Assembly (NCBI GenBank): GCA_028718065.1
Contig: JAQUMP010000244.1
Coordinates: 1 to 5,991, forward strand
DNA: 5,991 bases
Direction of reading: 5' to 3'
From: Chitinivibrionales bacterium
GTDB taxonomy: Bacteria > Fibrobacterota > Chitinivibrionia > Chitinivibrionales > FEN-1185
Shown: one piece after another, positions 1 to 5,592 of the stretch
Layout of the letters: every line of letters starts with the position of its first letter
How positions within the stretch are numbered: the first letter of the stretch is position 1
The notes under the pieces: model-generated
Seen by the model: the letters and a program-made list of their open reading frames with translations, nothing else
Databases searched by the model: none
What the model was told of the DNA's origin: nothing
Program-made: the position numbers and the translations under genes

Positions 1-585
1 GGGGGTCATTTCAAACCCCGCCGTAATCGTCTGCGCCACGCCGCCGTGGGCATCGGCTTCCTTCTGGGCGCCCGCGACGCCCGGACTGCTCGATATGCTC
101 ACATTGCTTAAATTTATAATAAGCGGCAAGTTTGCGAAAAAGCTGAAAAAATTGGCCAACTGATGATAGCCGCCGGCGACCGTCATATTGTACCGGTTTT
201 CGATGTAATATTCCCGCGGCACATCGGGCAGGGGCGTAAATTTTTTGGTTATAATCCCCGAGGCCGCCGCGACCGTGGTAATTTCGCGGATCAATTTGGG
301 GATCTCTTTCTGGTCGGGGAATATTGACTTTAGAGAATCAAGCGCCAGGCTGTCGGTCCGGATTTCGCGTTTCAGGCGGTCGAGCTGCGGTTTCATGGCC
401 AGGATGGCGTTCAGATCGTTCTGGCGGGTTACGCGCTGTGATTTCAACTGATTGTGCGTTTGCTGGCGTTCTATATAAACGTACTGATACCAGAGCGCCG
501 CAATCACCAGGCCGGCGACGATAATAAGCGCGGCGTTGCGCATGCGCGGATTTTTAAGGTCGATTTTCGGTAAGGCAAACGCCAT
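1..585 (-). CDS. pilO: Type IV pilus inner-membrane alignment protein PilO (partial, 3' end beyond window)
   Basis: The reading frame is open from the ATG at 585 to the left edge, giving 195 residues without a stop. PilO is a bitopic inner-membrane protein that dimerises with PilN and links the PilM-PilN platform to PilP and the secretin. Seen here: a short cytoplasmic N-terminus, one membrane helix at about residues 17-38, a heptad-like coiled-coil stretch at about 39-88, then a periplasmic alpha/beta domain. That domain carries family-typical patterns: SIFPDQKEIPKLI (87-99), an ASG turn near 108-110, and the GGYHQLANFFSF stretch (138-149). PilO proteins are usually around 200 residues, so little is probably missing. 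The start is supported by AAGGA overlapping the pilN stop, 11 bases upstream. It lies 14 bases after pilN and is probably co-transcribed with it. Identification is from sequence pattern and operon position. Confidence 0.93.
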   Translation of the reverse strand, partial: MAFALPKIDLKNPRMRNAALIIVAGLVIAALWYQYVYIERQQTHNQLKSQRVTRQNDLNAILAMKPQLDRLKREIRTDSLALDSLKSIFPDQKEIPKLIREITTVAAASGIITKKFTPLPDVPREYYIENRYNMTVAGGYHQLANFFSFFANLPLIINLSNVSISSSPGVAGAQKEADAHGGVAQTITAGFEMTP

Positions 586-599
586 GGTCCCGGCCGTCC

Positions 600-1190
600 T
601 TAGGGTTGCGCCGCCACCGACAAATGGTAGTCGGGGTTCAGCGTGCAGGAAATCGTAAAATGATACGGTTTATCGGTTTCCTCGGTTTGCATTATGTCAA
701 TAAGATCGACCGAGGTAATATAGCCGCTTTCGGAAAGTTTGGACATGAAATTGGCCACTTCCTGGAACGAATAGGTCATGCCCTCCACCTTTAAAGTTTC
801 CTGTAGTCCGCTTGCCTCCTGAATCGACGAGATCCAGGTAAAATTAGGCAGGCGCTCGCAGAAAATTTCCAGCAGCCGCACCCATTTTTCACGATTGACG
901 TTAATGCGCTGCAGGGCGCGGATTTTTTCCTGAATGACCGTCTTGGCCTTTTTAAGGGCGTTGATTTCGTTGAGCACGTGCCGGTTGCTGATAATGGCAT
1001 TATCGATGCCCGCGATCTCCACGCGCAGATGATGGATGCTGGCATCCATGCTTATGCCGTAAGACCAGAGTCCAAAGAGCATCAGCAGCACCCCTAAAAC
1101 CGGGTACACGATTTCGCGCTGCAGCTTAAGCACGCGCCGGTGGATCCGGTATTCGGCCGGAAGCAGATTTATTTCGATGCGGTCCATCAT
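600..1190 (-). CDS. pilN: Type IV pilus inner-membrane protein PilN
   Basis: This 196-residue protein has the PilN architecture. The N-terminal cytoplasmic motif INLLP (residues 7-11, followed by AEYR) is the known segment that docks into a groove of PilM. One membrane helix follows at about 28-48, then a periplasmic coiled coil at about 50-98. The C-terminal domain at about 105-190 is predicted to be the ferredoxin-like fold that pairs with PilO. The length is normal for the family. The start codon overlaps the pilM stop in an ATGA arrangement, and a second ATG follows at once, so translation may begin at residue 1 or 2; coupling to pilM is likely. The gene sits between pilM and pilO as in most pilMNOPQ operons. 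Its role is to position the pilus machinery in the inner membrane and transmit PilM state to PilO. Confidence 0.95.
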   Translation of the reverse strand: MMDRIEINLLPAEYRIHRRVLKLQREIVYPVLGVLLMLFGLWSYGISMDASIHHLRVEIAGIDNAIISNRHVLNEINALKKAKTVIQEKIRALQRINVNREKWVRLLEIFCERLPNFTWISSIQEASGLQETLKVEGMTYSFQEVANFMSKLSESGYITSVDLIDIMQTEETDKPYHFTISCTLNPDYHLSVAAQP

Positions 1191-2263
1191 AATACCGAAA
1201 CCTTGCGCAAGGCCAGCCCGGTCGCAACAGTCAAGATCGCCGCGATGCTCTGCGGATTGACGGCGCCGAACAGGTCGGGATCAAACACCAAACGGTTGAG
1301 CGGATTGGAAATCGCCACGGTGGTCTCGTGCCGGCGCTCCAGGAACTGGGCGATGCCGGGAATGTAGGCCCCGCCGCCGCTGATTACGATTTTGTCAATT
1401 ACATCGCTGTGCTCGGAACTTTTAAAATACGAGAACGCCAGGTCGATCCCGGCGGAGAGTTCCTCGGCCGCGAATTCCACGTTCTGCTTGACGAGCGACG
1501 GATTATAGGCCGTGTCCGCACCGGATTTACCTTTGAGCAAGCCGGCCGCGGTTTCGGCCGAAATGCTTAAGTTGCGCTGCAGGGTCTTGCTGAAATATTC
1601 GCCGGCCGTGGAGATGCTGCGCATGGAATGGTAGACGCCGTCTTTAATAAAGGTAATGCTGGTGAGGTTGTGCCCGATGTTAAGCAGGGCCAGCGTGCCG
1701 CGGTCGGTTTTGCCCTCGGATTCAAAGGCATAGCAGTTGGTAATGGCAAAGGCGTCCACGTCCACGATCACCGGTTTGAGCCCGGCGTCGTAGAGTAAAT
1801 CGATATAGTTCTGCATGATCTGGTTCTTGGCGGCGATAATAAGCACTTCCACTTCATTGGTCTGCACGTTGCGGTGCAGAATCTTGTAATCGAGGGTTAT
1901 ATCGTCGACGTCAAAGGGGCTGCGTTGGCCCGCTTCCCAGAGAATCAGCTCTTCGGCGTTTTCGGCGGGGTCGATTTTAAAAACAAATTTATCCGAAATG
2001 ATTCCGTGGCCCGACATGGAGACCACGACCTCGACGATGCGCGGATCGCATTGGTTGACTAAGGTGGTAATGGCGTCGATCAAGGCGTTACGGTTTTTTA
2101 TTTCGCTGCCCTCGATCGTGCCGGCGGGCAATTCCTTGATGCCGCAAGCTTCGAGAAAATAACCGTCTTTGGTGTTGCGGATCTTGACAAGCTTAAGCGA
2201 GTGGTTGCCGATGTCCAATCCCACGGTAGCGCTCTCGCCTCGCAACATTTGAAATAAATTCAT
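1187..2263 (-). CDS. pilM: Type IV pilus assembly ATPase-fold protein PilM
   Basis: This 358-residue cytoplasmic protein has the actin/FtsA-like fold of PilM and is the first gene of the visible operon. Nucleotide-binding landmarks are in order: phosphate-1 motif VGLDIGNHSLK (14-24), the SPFDVDDITLDY region (115-126), VDVDAFAITNCY (167-178), phosphate-2-like NIGHNLTSI (195-203) and adenosine-type ISGGGAYIPG (294-303). The C-terminus has the family's NPLNRLVF (320-327) and ATGLALR (347-353) patterns. Asn195 stands where many actin-fold proteins have Asp; this may be tolerated variation and I would not infer loss of ATP binding. PilM binds the INLLP tail of PilN and joins the cytoplasmic motor to the membrane alignment complex. 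The Shine-Dalgarno site is weak (AGAGAAAG, about 5 bases before the ATG at 2263). The stop overlaps the pilN start. Confidence 0.95.
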   Translation of the reverse strand: MNLFQMLRGESATVGLDIGNHSLKLVKIRNTKDGYFLEACGIKELPAGTIEGSEIKNRNALIDAITTLVNQCDPRIVEVVVSMSGHGIISDKFVFKIDPAENAEELILWEAGQRSPFDVDDITLDYKILHRNVQTNEVEVLIIAAKNQIMQNYIDLLYDAGLKPVIVDVDAFAITNCYAFESEGKTDRGTLALLNIGHNLTSITFIKDGVYHSMRSISTAGEYFSKTLQRNLSISAETAAGLLKGKSGADTAYNPSLVKQNVEFAAEELSAGIDLAFSYFKSSEHSDVIDKIVISGGGAYIPGIAQFLERRHETTVAISNPLNRLVFDPDLFGAVNPQSIAAILTVATGLALRKVSVL

Positions 2264-2681
2264 AAAAACTTTCTCTGCGTCAATATCGGGCCGGAATAAA
2301 AAAAAGCCTCCCGTTACATTCCGCTAACGTTTTGTAAAACCAGAAAAAACCGGGACCAATCTTGTGGTTTTAAATGAACTGAATTTTATAACTGTCCTTA
2401 TTAAAGTAAGTTAGATGCAAGCTTACGGATTTAAATGTACCAATATTCCATTGATTTGTCAATAAAAATCAGTTACGGAGCTAACGGCGGGGAAAAATCC
2501 TGCCGCGCGAATAATTTTAAAGCGGAATACGCAGGGGTCAATTTTTTCGTTTTTAAAAAGCAATTTCGCTTAACCGGGAATATTAAATTAGCTGTAATCG
2601 ACTTTGTGGGGAAAACCATTATGGCCTGAATTTTGCTAATTTTAGATACGGGCGGATTCCACAAAATTAGGAGATGATTCT
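2264..2681. other. 418-base divergent intergenic region between pilM and the desaturase-family gene
   Basis: This AT-rich gap separates two divergent genes and must hold both promoters, yet I found no convincing -35/-10 pair on either strand. Visible structure includes: an A8 run (2298-2305; T8 on the pilM coding strand); the 8-base inverted repeat TAAAACCA/TGGTTTTA (2335-2342, 2365-2372) with a 22-base loop; two related short palindromes with ends GTTAC and CTAACG (2313-2329 and 2472-2486); and GTAAG/CTTAC at 2406-2426. Short open frames here have no ribosome binding site and no recognisable product. A TATAAA-like box on the minus strand near 2386-2391 lacks a matching -35 element. Confidence 0.6.
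2636..2670 (+). promoter_or_regulatory. AU-rich hairpin abutting the Shine-Dalgarno site of the desaturase-family gene
   Basis: CTAATTTT (2636-2643) and AAAATTAG (2663-2670) are a perfect 8-base inverted repeat around a 19-base loop. The last two bases of the right arm are also the first two of the AGGAG ribosome binding site (2669-2673), which sits 8 bases before the ATG at 2682. A weak AU stem here could partly hide the ribosome binding site. The pairing is seen in the sequence; any regulatory role is inferred, and AT-rich DNA gives such repeats by chance fairly often. Confidence 0.35.
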
Positions 2682-3431
2682 ATGAATATCGATGCTGATC
2701 TTTTAATCCAAATCATTATTTTTTTCACCGCCATTTTTGTTTTTACTTTGCTTGAGCGTTTCAGGCCCGGATTTTCGATTAATAAAAAACAGGACCTTTT
2801 ATTAAACGTCTTTTCCCTATTGATCGTAATTTTCGCGGGCGAATATTTAAAAGCGCTCGTGTCCGCGGGATATAAGGCCGTAAATCTTTCCGCGCTGCTC
2901 AGCGGCAATCCGTTCCCCGATTTTCCGGGCCCCGCAAAAATCGTCCTGGCGGTCCTTCTTACGGATTGCAGCCTCTACTGGGTGCACCGCGCCATGCACA
3001 CCAAATTTTTGTGGCGAACGCATAAGTATCATCACTCCATCGGACAGATCTGGTGGCTCTCCGGTTCGCGCACGAGTTTGGTCCATCTTTTTTTGTTTGC
3101 CATCCCGCAGATTTTTATCGGGTATTATCTGCTGCGCTTGACAAGTGCGCAGGCGCTTGTCCCGGTCTGTTTCGGCATCGTGGTAAACCTCTGGATCCAC
3201 ACCAATATCTGGGTTAACCTGGGACCGTTAAATCGGCTGCTGATTACGCCGAATTATCACCGCATCCACCATGGCGCGCGCGGGCTCGGCAATAAAAACC
3301 TGGGCTTTGTCCTTACCATTTGGGACAGAATGTTCGGGACCTACCTGGATACGCAAACGACCGGAAAGGATTTTAAGCTGTTTCCGGTCCCCACTAAAGA
3401 GCGGCTGCTTGCGATGATACTCGGAATTTAG
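2682..3431 (+). CDS. Sterol desaturase / fatty acid hydroxylase superfamily membrane protein
   Basis: This 249-residue integral membrane protein has the histidine clusters of the di-iron hydroxylase superfamily (sterol desaturase, fatty acid hydroxylase): HRAMH (102-106), HKYHH (114-118) and HRIHH (193-197). His173 in WIHTN is a likely extra ligand. These residues bind two irons that activate oxygen to hydroxylate or desaturate a lipid. Hydrophobic helices lie at about 7-24, 39-60, 84-101, 133-152 and 158-175, so the active site faces the cytoplasm in the usual model. LERFRP (24-29) and FGTYLDT (218-224) are also typical. The true substrate (sterol, hopanoid, fatty acid, carotenoid or other lipid) cannot be told from sequence. 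The start is fixed by AGGAG 8 bases upstream. It is transcribed away from pilM and shows no evident functional link to the pilus genes. Confidence 0.9.
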   Translation: MNIDADLLIQIIIFFTAIFVFTLLERFRPGFSINKKQDLLLNVFSLLIVIFAGEYLKALVSAGYKAVNLSALLSGNPFPDFPGPAKIVLAVLLTDCSLYWVHRAMHTKFLWRTHKYHHSIGQIWWLSGSRTSLVHLFLFAIPQIFIGYYLLRLTSAQALVPVCFGIVVNLWIHTNIWVNLGPLNRLLITPNYHRIHHGARGLGNKNLGFVLTIWDRMFGTYLDTQTTGKDFKLFPVPTKERLLAMILGI

Positions 3432-3500
3432 CGGAAGCCTTTGGGTGCAAATCCCGCTTTAACCATCGTTCGAATACTTTTGAAAATATCGTATTTTCCC

Positions 3501-3529
3501 TTGACCTTCGGAAGGTTTTTTAGTATCTT
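3501..3529 (+). promoter_or_regulatory. Candidate sigma-70-type promoter for the gene at 3765
   Basis: TTGACC (3501-3506; five of six matches to the -35 consensus) is followed, after exactly 17 bases, by TATCTT (3524-3529; four of six matches to TATAAT). Transcription would begin near 3536 and give a leader of roughly 230 bases before the ATG at 3765. The -35/-10 spacing is ideal, but one such match can arise by chance, and the consensus used is the E. coli one. Confidence 0.35.
3504..3521 (+). terminator. Candidate short rho-independent terminator after the desaturase-family gene
   Basis: ACCTT (3504-3508) and AAGGT (3512-3516) form a 5-bp stem with a CGG loop, and six T bases follow (3516-3521). 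It lies about 75 bases after the desaturase stop. The stem is short, so termination would be weak. The same bases overlap a promoter-like pair, and both readings cannot be confirmed by eye. Confidence 0.35.
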
Positions 3530-3544
3530 TTTGTTAAGGATCTC

Positions 3545-3630
3545 TTTCTTTAACAGTATAGCGGCACGCGTCCTCGATGGGGTGAGGACTACTGTAAGAA
3601 AGCAGGTGACTATATTCGCCTGATGCTGTC
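3545..3630 (+). ncRNA. Candidate structured leader RNA, upstream half (bulged long stem plus hairpin)
   Basis: TTTCTT (3545-3550) and ACAGTA (3553-3558) pair with AAGAAA (3596-3601) and TACTGT (3590-3595), giving a 12-bp stem with a 2-base bulge. Inside, GTCCTC (3570-3575) pairs with GAGGAC (3584-3589), stacking directly on the outer stem opposite an 11-base bulge (3559-3569). A second hairpin follows: CAGGTGA (3603-3609) with TCGCCTG (3616-3622), 7 pairs including one G-U. I do not recognise a known riboswitch class. The compact arrangement suggests a folded 5' leader, but covariation evidence is needed. Confidence 0.4.
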
Positions 3631-3641
3631 AAAAAAATCTT

Positions 3642-3661
3642 TCCGCCGCAAGGCCGGCGGA
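3642..3661. repeat. GC-rich perfect hairpin next to an A7/T7 run
   Basis: TCCGCCG (3642-3648) and CGGCGGA (3655-3661) are a perfect 7-bp inverted repeat with a 6-base loop. Seven A bases precede it at 3631-3637. Read on the minus strand this is a GC-rich stem followed four bases later by T7, which resembles an intrinsic terminator. No minus-strand gene is visible upstream of it, so it is either part of the plus-strand leader or the end of an unseen antisense RNA. Confidence 0.4.
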
Positions 3662-3688
3662 CAATCCCCCGCTTAATAATTGCACAGT

Positions 3689-3723
3689 AACGCTCAAGAC
3701 CGGCGTAGGCGGCTTTGAGCGTT
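3689..3723 (+). repeat. Strong hairpin in the leader of the gene at 3765
   Basis: AACGCTCAA (3689-3697) and TTGAGCGTT (3715-3723) form a perfect 9-bp stem. It continues through a G-U pair and one mismatch into CCG (3700-3702) pairing with CGG (3710-3712), closing a 7-base loop. It ends 41 bases before the start codon and is not followed by a T run, so it does not look like a terminator. It may be a structural domain of the leader or a dispersed palindromic repeat. Confidence 0.45.
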
Positions 3724-3726
3724 CGG

Positions 3727-3764
3727 TTTGCAATAATCTTTTCATTGCAAAGGGAGAATACAAC
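3727..3764 (+). promoter_or_regulatory. Hairpin abutting the ribosome binding site of the gene at 3765
   Basis: TTTGCAAT (3727-3734) and ATTGCAAA (3744-3751) are a perfect 8-base inverted repeat with a 9-base loop. The right arm is followed directly by GGGAG (3752-3756), the Shine-Dalgarno site, which lies 8 bases before the ATG at 3765. The stem would sit at the edge of the ribosome footprint and could modulate initiation. The pairing and spacing are seen; regulation is inferred. Confidence 0.4.
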
Positions 3765-4859
3765 ATGATCCGTCAATCGATTTATCGTGCTATGGCATTA
3801 ATGGCCCTTCTTTCCTGGACCGCCCGGTCAGAGGTAATGGTCATTCCGTTTCAACTGGACAAGGTCGATTCGGCAAACGCGGCAACCATCAACGAACTTT
3901 TTGCGGAATCGTATCAAACATTTACAAAAGATACTATTGCCAAACCGGACGGCATTGCTTCCTGCCGCGATAAAACCTGCGCCTTGGAAGCCGGTAAACG
4001 GGCCGGCGCCTCGGAAGCGGTATACGGCGTGGCACGCCAGCTCGGCAACAAATGGATCGTCAGCGGCTGGCGCGTAAAAGTCGCCGATGGGTCCATTCTT
4101 GCGTCAAGCACCCTCGACAGCAAATCCATCGGTGATTTTGAGTTTGTCATGAAACGCATTGCCCAAGGACTTGCGACCGGAAAAAAAATCGAAGAAACCG
4201 CCGACATCGACAATGTTACCGAAACGGAAATGAGCGAGGAACAATTTCGCCGCCGGCAGGGATATTACGCCTTTGGTTTTAAATTTGGTTTTCTCTTCCC
4301 GCCGGCCGGCCGTTTCTATTCACGATACGAATATGATTACAGCAGTAGTTTATATTCCGGCAGTCATGTCGTCCTTAAAAAATACAGTCAGGTCCTTAAT
4401 ACCGATTTTGTAAACTGGTTCGAATTACCCAAGGACCTTGCCTTGGAATGGGACCTTCATGTCGGCTGGGCGAATGAGGTCGGCACCCATTTTTCTCTTT
4501 TAAAATTATTTTCCCGCAAGGATTTCGCCCCCTTTGCCGGGGGAGGCATCGGGCTCGATTATGTTTTTCCCGATGGGGTAGACAGTATTGCAAAGGATAA
4601 ACGCAACGGCGGTTTTGCAATCAACGGCAAGGCCGGCATGATTCTTTTCCGGACCTACGATTTCCGCGTATTCACCACCCTTGGCTATAAGATTGTATTT
4701 AATAGCGATCTTGACCAGGGCATAAGCGCCGACATGGGGATTATCTGGAAAAAGCAAAGATCCTCCGCGCATTCCTCCGGCAATCCGGTTGTAGCGGGGC
4801 TCGCGATCGTCGGGGGAGTTGTTTTGGGCATTATTGTTTTAGGAGTTGCGTTACAATAA
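3765..4859 (+). CDS. Secreted protein of unknown function: periplasmic alpha/beta domain, beta-rich region, C-terminal hydrophobic helix
   Basis: I do not recognise a named family for this 364-residue protein. Residues 1-22 look like a signal peptide (MIRQSIYR, then ALMALLSW), with cleavage probable near TARS. Residues 23-140 read as a compact alpha/beta domain: VMVIPF opens it, a CX4C pair (Cys67, Cys72) follows, then AGASEAVYGVARQLG (80-94) and an amphipathic helix ending at LATGKK. This pattern recalls TolB N-terminal or CsgG-like periplasmic domains, but that is a weak resemblance. A charged linker (about 141-165) leads to a beta-rich part (167-328) with alternating aromatic strands, as in outer-membrane barrels. 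Residues 342-363 form a glycine-rich hydrophobic segment, which is unusual after a barrel-like region. GGGAG 8 bases upstream supports the start. It precedes the exbD-like gene by 171 bases, so a shared envelope role is possible but unproven. Confidence 0.8.
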   Translation: MIRQSIYRAMALMALLSWTARSEVMVIPFQLDKVDSANAATINELFAESYQTFTKDTIAKPDGIASCRDKTCALEAGKRAGASEAVYGVARQLGNKWIVSGWRVKVADGSILASSTLDSKSIGDFEFVMKRIAQGLATGKKIEETADIDNVTETEMSEEQFRRRQGYYAFGFKFGFLFPPAGRFYSRYEYDYSSSLYSGSHVVLKKYSQVLNTDFVNWFELPKDLALEWDLHVGWANEVGTHFSLLKLFSRKDFAPFAGGGIGLDYVFPDGVDSIAKDKRNGGFAINGKAGMILFRTYDFRVFTTLGYKIVFNSDLDQGISADMGIIWKKQRSSAHSSGNPVVAGLAIVGGVVLGIIVLGVALQ

Positions 4860-4882
4860 GGTAATACCGCGCCGCGTCTTAC

Positions 4883-4917
4883 GTCATCGCAACAATATTT
4901 CGGTATTTTGTGATGAC
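4883..4917 (+). terminator. Hairpin after the secreted-protein gene, possible terminator
   Basis: The arm 4883-4897 pairs with 4904-4917, giving 14 pairs (one G-U) with a single bulged C at 4893 and a TTTCGG loop. It begins 24 bases after the stop codon at 4859. The following bases are CATCACATCC before a T-rich stretch (4927-4935), so the U tract is displaced and this is not a canonical intrinsic terminator. It overlaps a Crp-like site, which gives a competing explanation for part of the symmetry. Confidence 0.4.
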
Positions 4918-4924
4918 CATCACA
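4909..4924. promoter_or_regulatory. Candidate Crp/Fnr-family operator
   Basis: TGTGA (4909-4913), six bases, then TCACA (4920-4924) is an exact match to the core of the Crp consensus. The palindrome extends one more pair each side of the centre (TGTGATG/CATCACA around AC). Its centre (4916.5) is about 91.5 bases upstream of the start site predicted from the TATAAT box at 4996-5001. That is close to one of the helical phases allowed for class I Crp activation in E. coli. Whether this organism has a Crp homologue with this specificity cannot be seen here. Confidence 0.45.
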
Positions 4925-4995
4925 TCCTTTTCTTTTGCGCAAACATACATTTTTAACTCAGCGCGCCGATAACTAAAGCCCTGCACGATGTATTT

Positions 4996-5001
4996 TATAA
5001 T
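4996..5001 (+). promoter_or_regulatory. Perfect -10 box upstream of the exbD-like gene
   Basis: TATAAT matches the sigma-70 -10 consensus at every position and lies 29 bases before the ATG at 5031, implying a start near 5008 and a short leader. No good -35 hexamer sits 16-18 bases upstream (CTAAAG at the 17-base spacing). That would suit an activator-dependent promoter, consistent with the Crp-like site further upstream. Confidence 0.45.
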
Positions 5002-5030
5002 GTAATTGGTCCAAAAAATTAAAGGAACCT

Positions 5031-5507
5031 ATGGCAGGCTATTTTAAAAGCAGGCAATTTAACGAACCCGGCGTGGACGTAGAAGTCTTCCGTCCGCAAA
5101 TGACCTCGCTTATCGATATCCTTACGCTGCTCCTGGTCTTTTTGATCCAGAGTTTTAACGCCGAAGGCAACCTTATTACGCCTTCCAGCGATTTGCAACT
5201 GCCAACTTCCAAATCGGCCGTGGAACCGCGCCCCGCGCTCACCCTTGAAATTACCAACAAATCGCTGCTCGCCCAAGGCGAGCTTATTACACACATCAGC
5301 TCATTTGCCAATGCGGCGGAACTGCTCATCGATCCGCTGCAGCGCTACCTGGCGGCCCAAAAACGGCTCACGTCCGAAAATACGAAAAAGCGTGAACTGG
5401 TGATTATGTGCGACCGGGACATGCAGTTTAATGTTGTCAAGAGGGTAATGTATACGTGCAGCAAGTCGGGGTTTTCGGATTTCTCGGTGCTGGCGATTCA
5501 AGAATAA
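5031..5507 (+). CDS. ExbD/TolR-family energy-transduction protein
   Basis: This 158-residue protein has ExbD/TolR topology: a cytoplasmic N-terminus (1-22), one membrane helix (about 24-42, MTSLIDILTLLLVFLIQSF) and a periplasmic domain. Asp29 in the helix corresponds to the conserved acid that takes part in proton translocation inside the ExbB/TolQ pore. The periplasmic part has a LPTS segment (57-60), a LTLEIT strand (70-75) and the C-terminal pattern MCDRDMQFNVVKRVMYTCSK (126-145), matching the family's conserved end. The length is normal or slightly long (ExbD is often about 140). The start is backed by AAAGGA, 4 bases before the ATG, a rather short spacing. The family works with an ExbB/TolQ channel to energise TonB, TolA or similar proteins; no exbB is present here. 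The next gene, a TonB-like protein, fits this role. ExbD versus TolR cannot be separated by eye. Confidence 0.87.
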   Translation: MAGYFKSRQFNEPGVDVEVFRPQMTSLIDILTLLLVFLIQSFNAEGNLITPSSDLQLPTSKSAVEPRPALTLEITNKSLLAQGELITHISSFANAAELLIDPLQRYLAAQKRLTSENTKKRELVIMCDRDMQFNVVKRVMYTCSKSGFSDFSVLAIQE

Positions 5508-5532
5508 AAGGATAAAAAAATAAATTATTTGG

Positions 5533-5556
5533 TAGGGGTTCCACCCCTAAAACCCC
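5533..5556. repeat. Short GC-rich palindrome with alternative pairing
   Basis: TAGGGGT (5533-5539) and ACCCCTA (5543-5549) form a perfect 7-bp stem with a TCC loop. The overlapping segment GGGGTT (5535-5540) can instead pair with AACCCC (5551-5556), so two hairpins are mutually exclusive. It lies 25 bases after the exbD-like stop. The plus-strand tail is not T-rich, so it is a poor terminator; it looks more like a dispersed intergenic palindrome. Confidence 0.45.
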
Positions 5557-5592
5557 GTAGGGAAAATGCTTATTATAGCTAAAACCGGAATT

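Larger units (their letters stand above)
3432..3764. other. 333-base non-coding region: end of desaturase transcript and structured leader of the next gene
   Basis: No credible gene lies here. A 60-residue plus-strand frame starting at 3441 uses TTG and has no ribosome binding site. An 80-residue minus-strand frame (3534-3776) runs through a series of palindromes. Contents in order: a weak palindromic AGCGG...CCCGCT segment after the stop codon (3430-3457), a small terminator-like hairpin (3504-3521), a promoter-like pair (3501-3529), then five inverted repeats from 3545 to 3751. The density of perfect stems is much higher than in the other gaps except 5508-5785. Confidence 0.6.

Noticed and set aside
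1140..1570. Plus-strand open frames inside pilM and pilN
   Set aside because: They are antisense to strongly supported pil genes and show no family signature.
2298..2329. Possible intrinsic terminator or attenuator in the pilM leader (minus strand stem CGTTA/TAACG followed by T8)
   Set aside because: The stem is only 5 bp with an 8-base loop and is separated from the T run by six bases, so it is too weak to call.
2435..2629. Open frame of 64 codons on the plus strand in the divergent gap
   Set aside because: No ribosome binding site before the ATG, no recognisable motif and unremarkable length for AT-rich intergenic DNA.
2473..2664. Open frame of 63 codons on the minus strand in the divergent gap
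   Set aside because: It overlaps the plus-strand frame and no ribosome binding site or family pattern supports it.
3430..3465. Passing resemblance to part of a cobalamin riboswitch (GGTGCAAATCC-like segment)
   Set aside because: Only a short core-like stretch matches; the other conserved boxes and the pairing scheme are absent, and the segment directly follows a stop codon.
3616..3630. CTGATG resembling the hammerhead ribozyme core
   Set aside because: The conserved A after CTGATG and the GAAA partner segment with the required stems are missing.
3534..3776. 80-codon minus-strand open frame across the structured leader
   Set aside because: It runs through successive palindromes and has no family resemblance; non-coding structure explains the segment better.
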